A stretch of 64,000 bases of DNA from Phaseolus vulgaris (lineage: Eukaryota; Streptophyta; Magnoliopsida; Fabales; Fabaceae). The translations under genes and the position numbers were made by a program. Below are positions 57,499-64,000 of the stretch, in pieces. The stretch spans positions 1,753,530 to 1,817,529 of the forward strand of contig NC_023755.2 in NCBI RefSeq assembly GCF_000499845.2. The letters are read 5' to 3'. The notes under the pieces are model-generated. The model was not told the origin of the DNA, did no database searches, and saw only the letters and a list, made by a program, of their open reading frames with translations. Position 1 is the stretch's first letter, and each line of letters opens with the position of its first letter.

Positions 57499-59710
57499 CC
57501 TAAAGGGTGAATACATAACTTTTATCATTAGTTTTGTGTTTACACTAGTGTAATCATTAAAGTTTGTGTTCATGTTGTTTCTTATCCATTTGTAAATATG
57601 AGGAATTAGTACAAAACTCATATATTCACAAAATCGATACATAAGTAAACATTTTTTCAACAAAGAAAACCAAAATAAAAAATCAAAGTACGAAAACACA
57701 AACTAGATTTATAAATACACCCAAAGTCACATAAGTTTCGACCAAGTATTAAAAAATGGATATAAAACTTAATAAGTGGATTATCATATAGAATAAAACA
57801 AAATTATTAAGAAATTTTTTTTTTTGAAGATATAATAGAAAAAATAAAATCACAACTTAATAATAATAACTTTGGAAGATAAAGATAACTTAATAGTAAC
57901 AATACTAGAGAACTTACATTTTTTTTAAAGAATGGTGACATATTTGACTTATTATCTTTAATGTTAGAAACTATTTTGATGATAAATGGTTGCATATTTG
58001 ACTTATTATATTCAATATTAGGAACTATTTTAAAAAATTAATTTACAAGATTGGATTGATAATATCTTATGATTTCAAGAAGTAAAATGGTAATTAACTC
58101 AAACACATATAATATTAATTATTATTTTAATAAAAAGTAATATTAAAAATAATAAATAAAATAATTTTTTTAACGTATTCTCGATACAAATAATTCATCG
58201 TTAGAAACATTGAGTAACTTGGGTTTGAACAAATATTGTTTAATCTAAGACTCTTAAAAAGATAATCAATGTAAAGAGATAACTGAAAACCAATAACAAA
58301 ATAAAATACTAACCAAAACTGAATTTTATTTAAATTTTTTGAATTTATTTTTTCTTCTACTGAATGGTTTGATTTGGATTTTGGATTGAAAATAAAAAAA
58401 CCTGAATCAAACTGTTTGTTATATTTAAATCTAATATTTAAATTTAATATTATATGATTAAAATTAATTATATATACATTTCAATATAGTATTATATGTT
58501 TAAAGTTAATTAACAGCTAATAATATATAATTAAAAAAACATTACTTAAATTTTATTTTATTATTTGATTGTATTGTAATCACGAAGTATTTATATCTAT
58601 CAAAATATGATAATAAATTTGGATCAAGGTTTTTAATTATAAAATTACGTAATTTATGTACAGATATGATTAAAAAATGAAATTTTATATAAGACAGCAA
58701 TGGTATACAAAAGAAATAATAACACGTGTCTTTATTTAAGAATTTTCATTATAAAATGTTTAATAATTATTTCATAAAAAGATTGTTTAACAGTTTTGTT
58801 GTAAGAAACATTGTTAAAATCAATCCAAACTGATAATAAATATTGTCCTTTTAGTTGGTTCATATCTTATATTAAATTGAATCCAAAACAAATTGGAATA
58901 CATTTGATTCTTTTATGTTTAGTTAAAATGACTTTTTAATTAAAAAAATTAAACCAACTCAAAATTATAAACACCCTTAATTTATTCCATATCTAAAATG
59001 GTATCACTTCATAACACATCTAATTTATTTCATATATAAAATGGTATCACGTACTAAACTATTTTTTTTAATTAAAATACACATATGGTTACAACTTATG
59101 TTAACTAATGAATAAATAAACCAAGGAAATATTTATTTATTTTTAAAACAAAAAAACTAGTATATTAGTTGTTTTTTTTTCATTACCTAAAGAACATAAA
59201 ATAATTGATAAAAATAAATTGAAGAAGTTATAAGGATCCAAATATCTTAAGAACTCTAATAAAAAAAAATTAAAAATGCATTAATAACATTAAATATTTC
59301 TTTTTATACCAAATTAAATCTATTAACTCTAAATGGAAGTTAATTAACATTTTCCAAACATTAATAACATGAAAATACCTATCATACTAAAACAAATGGA
59401 TGTAGCAAAAACATGGTAGATAAGATAAGAGAAACTAGTAATTGATAAAAAGTGATTTCATTTCATATGAAAAAATGCCTCCAAAAAAACAAAAAGAAAA
59501 CACAAAGGGTCTTCCATACACCAAAATATTACAATAATTGTAATGAACACAAAATGATCAAACACTGGTCAAAAGTTTGAAACAACTTCTTGATGGAAAA
59601 TGAAAAGCAAAAATGAATAAAAAAGCAATTGAGGGAAAATCAAAAGGATATTGAAAACAAAAATGAAAAGTTTTACAGTAAGATCCAGTTGAAGCCATTG
59701 TTGAATGCAT
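57499..59710. other. AT-rich spacer
   Basis: Very AT-rich, low-complexity DNA with only chance frames. Nothing recognised. Confidence 0.5.
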
Positions 59711-59911
59711 CTACCTTGTTCTGCACAGCATGCAACTGATTAGCCTTGTCCAAGCTAGATGAAGAAGAGGGAAGATCCTGCTGGTGTAGATTCTTGACTC
59801 TCTTTCCATGCCTTCCATGGTTTCTACAAAGAGGTTTAAGCTTCTAATGGGTGGAATATAGAGGATCAAAGGAATAGCTGAGAAAGCCACTGAGAAGAAC
59901 AAAGGCAACAT
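59711..59911 (-). CDS. Probable small membrane-anchored plant protein (66 aa)
   Basis: The frame reads MLPLFFSVAFSAIPLILYIP, then PIRSLNLFVETMEGM, RESRIYTSRIFPLLHLAWTR and ends LISCMLCRTR. Residues 1-20 form one hydrophobic segment (signal anchor or transmembrane), followed by an amphipathic basic tail with two Cys. Composition and codon phase are coding-like in an otherwise AT-poor-in-genes region, and I have an uncertain memory of similar small plant proteins with a PPIRSLNLFVET block. The frame stays open 5' of this ATG for 17 codons (SLSEGCARIRRKPRI), so an upstream exon, entering at an acceptor near 59970, is possible. Function unknown. Confidence 0.5.
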   Translation of the reverse strand: MLPLFFSVAFSAIPLILYIPPIRSLNLFVETMEGMERESRIYTSRIFPLLHLAWTRLISCMLCRTR

Positions 59912-62354
59912 AATTCTTGGTTTCCTTCGAATTCTGGCACACCCTTCACTCAGAGAGGAATCACTTCAATGGAAGAAAACCAAAGTTCAAAACTTTGATC
60001 ATAAACAGAAAAAGGGTCATTCAAATTCCAGAGATTTATGTCAACAAAAGACAGGAAAAAGATAGAGCAATAGTTCTGAAAAGTTTGAAAAAAGTGTCGA
60101 ACTGCAGAAACCTGAATCCAAAGTGAAGAGAAAGAAACAATATATATTGTTTTACTTATTATTACTATTATTATTAAAAAAATTATTTCTAATGCATGCT
60201 CTCCAATTTTAAGTGTAAATTAATGTATTTTTTTTCATCTTAGGTTAGATATATAGTAAAACCTTTAGTGGTGAGATTTAGGGTTTAGATGTTTTTATCC
60301 TGATTTACCTTACCCCACTATAAAATATTAATATTTATAATTTAAAAAAATAAATTTTTTAATAGAAATATAATCAAAATCTAAAATATTAAAATAATTT
60401 TTAAAATTAAAAATTTATAAATAATTAAAATATTAGTATTTATTAGGGTGTTGGTGATAATTAAAATGTAAAATATTAAAATAATTTTTAAAATTAATTT
60501 TTTTTAAATAATTAAAATATTAATATATTTTGGACTGTAGGTTGGAGTATGATGGTAAAAAAAATCATTTTTTTTGTTAAATATTACAACAACTTTATGT
60601 GTTGTCTTTGGTACACCACCTACCATATATGTAAGAAAATAAAAGTAATATAATAATAAATTTAAAGGAAAAAATTAATATGAGTGCTTAATTAGAAATT
60701 GGTTGTTACACTGTTTCCTATTTTTTCATTTATTCATTTAGGAAAGATATATGTTTTAATATAACAATGCCAGTTATGAATTTATGCTGATATTGCCAAC
60801 AATGTGATTTATATAAATTAAAATTGTGATTTATATTTTTATCCAAAATTAAAAATAGTATTTATGTATATGCATGGCAATAAAATATTTTATGTAACTT
60901 TTGAATATATGTAATGACAAATAATAATAAATTTTGTAATATATAAAAAAATACTTTTGAATATATTATGACATGAAATAGATAATTTATTTTAAATAAA
61001 TTAAATTTTATTCTATAGTTAAAGATTACAATGTAATTCTATAGTTAAAGATTAATATAAAGATAAAAGGATACGAAATCTTTTTAAAACACTATTTTTA
61101 AAATTAACTATTGATATTTTATTTTAAAAATATTTAAATTTGTTTACAGCTGAAAAGGGTGTATTAATAAAGATAAAAGGATAGAAAATCTTTTTAAAAT
61201 TATTTGAAACAGTTGTTAAATATTATTTAGGTGGATTATAATTTTAATCCTTTATTTTTTTCTACTTATGTTCAATTTATTCTTTTATCTTTTAAAAAGT
61301 ATAATTTCATTCTTTATATTGTTTAAAGTGATTTTAGTCCTCTGTCACACTATTAAGTTTATCATTAAAAAAAAAAAAAATTAACATGCCAACAAATATT
61401 TAAATTAAAAGAGAAAGAGTGTTATTTTTTTAATTTCTTTTTAATTATTGTGGAGGTTAAAAGCTATTACTTTTGTAATATTTTTTTAGATGTGTTGTTT
61501 TGTGAAGTATTTAAACTCTGCAATATATTTAAATTATTAATGAAGTTGATTTTAAAATAACATCAGAATAATCTGAATTGTAATTTTTACCAGATAAGAG
61601 ATCAAATTTAATATGAGAAAAAAAAAAAGCAGTGAATTAAATAGTTTTGTAGTCCCCTTATGAAATTAACTATAATGATCCTATAATTATAAGTACTTAT
61701 AACTCTAGCGAATTTTTTTTTTATGAAAAATGAATTAAATTTAATAGAAAGAGTAATACAAAATTGCATTTTTCTTAACACTGTTCTATATTATACTAAT
61801 GAAATATTAATCACAGTTTCAACTGTCATTTGTAATTTTCCATGCATTAAATAACAATAATTAATAATTTAAATTAATAACATTGCCACAATTAATATAT
61901 ATGTGGACATTGAATTTAGATTTTAATTTTTAAAACATATAATTAAAGCATCACTGTATAAATCACTTTTTCATTATAATTAGAAACATTAATTGAAATA
62001 TTTTTTCATAATACATTTAATATTTAAAGATTTTATAAAATATATAAAGGAGATACATATTTAATATATTTATTTTACTTTTAATTGTATTTTAATAAAA
62101 ATAATATTTTTTATTCAAAATATTAAAAACAGTTTTTGTGTATTTTTTTATATATAATTACTACTATTAATATTACTTTTTATTTAAAATAGATAAAGAT
62201 ATAAAGTGCCTCTTTCTTGAAAATATTTGAATAATTACTTTAGATAATAACTTTAGTTTTAAATATTGAAACATTCCTAGTTACATCATTAAAAAAATCT
62301 TATGATAATTATATATATAATTTATATTATCGTTAAATAATATTACAAAATAAT
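59912..62354. other. AT-rich intergenic region
   Basis: Up to about 60130 it may hold upstream exon or 5' UTR of the small gene on the minus strand. From there on it is A/T-dominated low-complexity sequence, with a short duplicated motif (AAGATAAAAGGATA at about 61053 and 61170). No gene seen. Confidence 0.5.
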
Positions 62355-64000
62355 ATCTCTTGACCAACCTTCTTTTCCCATGCCAAGAAGTTTAGCACCC
62401 ATTACCAAACCTTCTCCAACCGACCTTCCTGTTCGACGATCCAGTCGCACATCAACCCAACCTTCCTGGCTTCAAGACTACGTAACGGGATCCCAAGCCA
62501 ATCATTCGACCACTGTCCAAGACCGACAGAATGGAACCAGGTATCCTATGCATCATTTTCTTTCTAATTCACGATTTTCTTCTACACATAGTGCATATCT
62601 TGCTAACATCACAGCCACCAAAGAACCTCACACTTATGCTCAAGCTATCCTTGATCCAAATTGGCAAAAAGCAATGGACGAAGAGCTTTCCGCCTTGCAG
62701 CTAAATCAAACGTGGACCTTGACATCGTTACCCGCTGGACAGATATAAGGCGCGCCTTGTCGCAAAGGGGTACACTCAGATTGAAGGTGTCGACTATTCT
62801 GAAACTTTTTCACCAACAGCAAAATTAACAACGTGTCTCCTCACCATTGCAGCAGCCAGAAATTGGTTTACTCACCAGCTAGATGTGCAAAATGCCTTCT
62901 TACATGGCACATTGCATGAAATTATTTACATGGACTTGCCACCCGGACATCATCGACAGGGGAGAACATTGTATGTCGACTCAACAAATCCCTTTATGGT
63001 CTCAAACAAGCATCTCGAACATGGTTTTCAACATTTTCTTATGTGATTAAATCTGTAGGATTTCAACAGTCCAAGACAGATTACTCTCTATTCACAAGAC
63101 AGAATAACTCATCATTTACTGCCCTTTTGATTTATGTGGATGATATTCTTCTGACAGGAAATGATTTGACAGAAATTTTCAGCGTGTTAAAGATTGTTTA
63201 TTACAACAATTCGCATTAAAGATCTTGGAGACCTAAAATATTTTCTAGGGATTGAATTTTCCCGTTTCAAAGCTGGTATTTACATGTCCCAAAGAAAATA
63301 TGCGCTTGATATTTTGCAGGATACGGGACTCACAAGTGCTCGTCCAGACAAATTTCCAATGGAGCAATACCTAAAACTCACACCAGACGATGGAGTGGAG
63401 AGTTATTAAAGGATCCAGTCAAATACAGGCGACTCGTGGGACGACTGATATACCTCACGGTTACTCGGCCTGACATAGCATTTTCGGTTCGGACCCTAAG
63501 TCAATATATACAGGATGGAAACCTCATTGGGATGCCGCAATTCGAGTCCTAAAGTACATCAAAGATTGTTATTGCCATCCGAAAACAATCTGACATTGAC
63601 AACTTATTGCGACTCAGACTGGGGAGGTTGTCAGACAACTCGGAGATCAGTATCTGGATATTGCATTTTTCTTGGTTCATCTATTATCTCATGGAAGTCA
63701 AAAAAACAGACAAACGTATCAAGATCATCAGCGGAAGCACAGAATACCGCGCAATGGCCAATACTTGTTTGGAGATAGTTTGGTTGCGATATCGGTTGCA
63801 GGATTTAAAGGTGTCATGTAACTTGCCAGCTCAACTTTTCTGTGACAATCAAGCGGCATTACATATAGCAGCAAACCCAGTATTTCATAAACGCACAAAA
63901 CACATTGAGATAGACTGCCACATTGTGCGAGAAAAATTACAAGCTGGAATAATCAGTCCTTCATATGTACCGACACAGTATCAGCTCGCAGATATTTTTA
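62355..64000 (+). pseudogene. Ty1/copia fragment (copy 2), cut by the window end
   Basis: Starts in the integrase-RT linker (PVRRSSRTSTQPSWLQDYV), then RT with [51 protein letters not shown], an intact LIYVDDILLTGND catalytic block (about 63127-63165), [37 protein letters not shown], then RNase H-region [17 protein letters not shown] and FCDNQAALHIAANP. An in-frame deletion removes the KPIGCKWVFK-type segment after LPAGQ, and small indels (for example a TGGAG duplication near 63396) break the frame. It is the same family as 17727-18842 and includes sequence missing there. The 5' edge at about 62355 joins AT-rich DNA directly, so the element is 5'-truncated. Confidence 0.9.

Noticed and set aside
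1..64000. CRISPR arrays, riboswitches, bacterial-type operons or ribosome-binding sites
   Set aside because: The window is plant nuclear DNA; none was seen and none is expected.

Overview
The window looks like nuclear DNA of a dicot plant, most probably a phaseoloid legume (Phaseolus, Vigna or Glycine relatives). It is AT-rich, has spliced genes with GT..AG introns, plant-specific families (a WIP zinc finger, a CC-NB-LRR gene, the plastid resolvase MOC1) and legume-type repeats. The legume placement is inferred mainly from short LTR elements starting TGTTGGAGATCCCACATCGA and from the copia and gypsy families. There are no CRISPR arrays, operons or bacterial features.

Layout. 1-27 kb is repeat-rich: a gypsy-like leader/gag remnant, one CC-NB-LRR resistance-type gene (2231-5017, +) with eroded NB-ARC motifs, one WIP-type C2H2 zinc-finger gene (13505-11344, -), and a dense set of mobile-element relics. 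The relics include eight foldback MITEs with CACTA-type ends, three small TRIM-like LTR elements, two LTR-like regions of larger elements, L1-type LINE and copia fragments, five poly(A)-tailed retroposon 3' ends, and a different MITE with a 5-bp target duplication.

27.9-56.2 kb is gene-rich. It holds a chloroplast Holliday-junction resolvase MOC1 (33710-27935, -, six exons, 288 aa), a family-16 class I methyltransferase (40372-36235, -, eight exons, 248 aa), a mitochondrial ADP/ATP carrier (coding 44464-46364, +, 385 aa, with a 5'-UTR intron), a tandem triplication of a small gene-like unit (47858-49396), a degenerate minus-strand copia element (about 49475-52480), and a six-exon gene of unknown family (53040-56146, +, 367 aa). 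The last gene carries a KEN box, and a full-match MSA element lies in its promoter, which together suggest a G2/M-expressed, APC/C-regulated protein.

56.2-64 kb is AT-rich, with direct repeats, one probable small membrane-protein gene (59911-59711, -) and a second copy of the same copia family, cut by the window end.

The genes are unrelated in function and do not form a cluster or pathway. Exon structures were reconstructed by hand from splice motifs, continuous phase and recalled family conservation; no alignment or database search was run. The most unusual observations are the KEN-box/MSA gene, the triplicated unit bearing a near-empty LINE insertion with an 18-bp target duplication, the LINE/copia junction at 17.7 kb, the palindrome-rich MITE at 26.2 kb and the one-sided clustering of the CACTA-type foldback elements.
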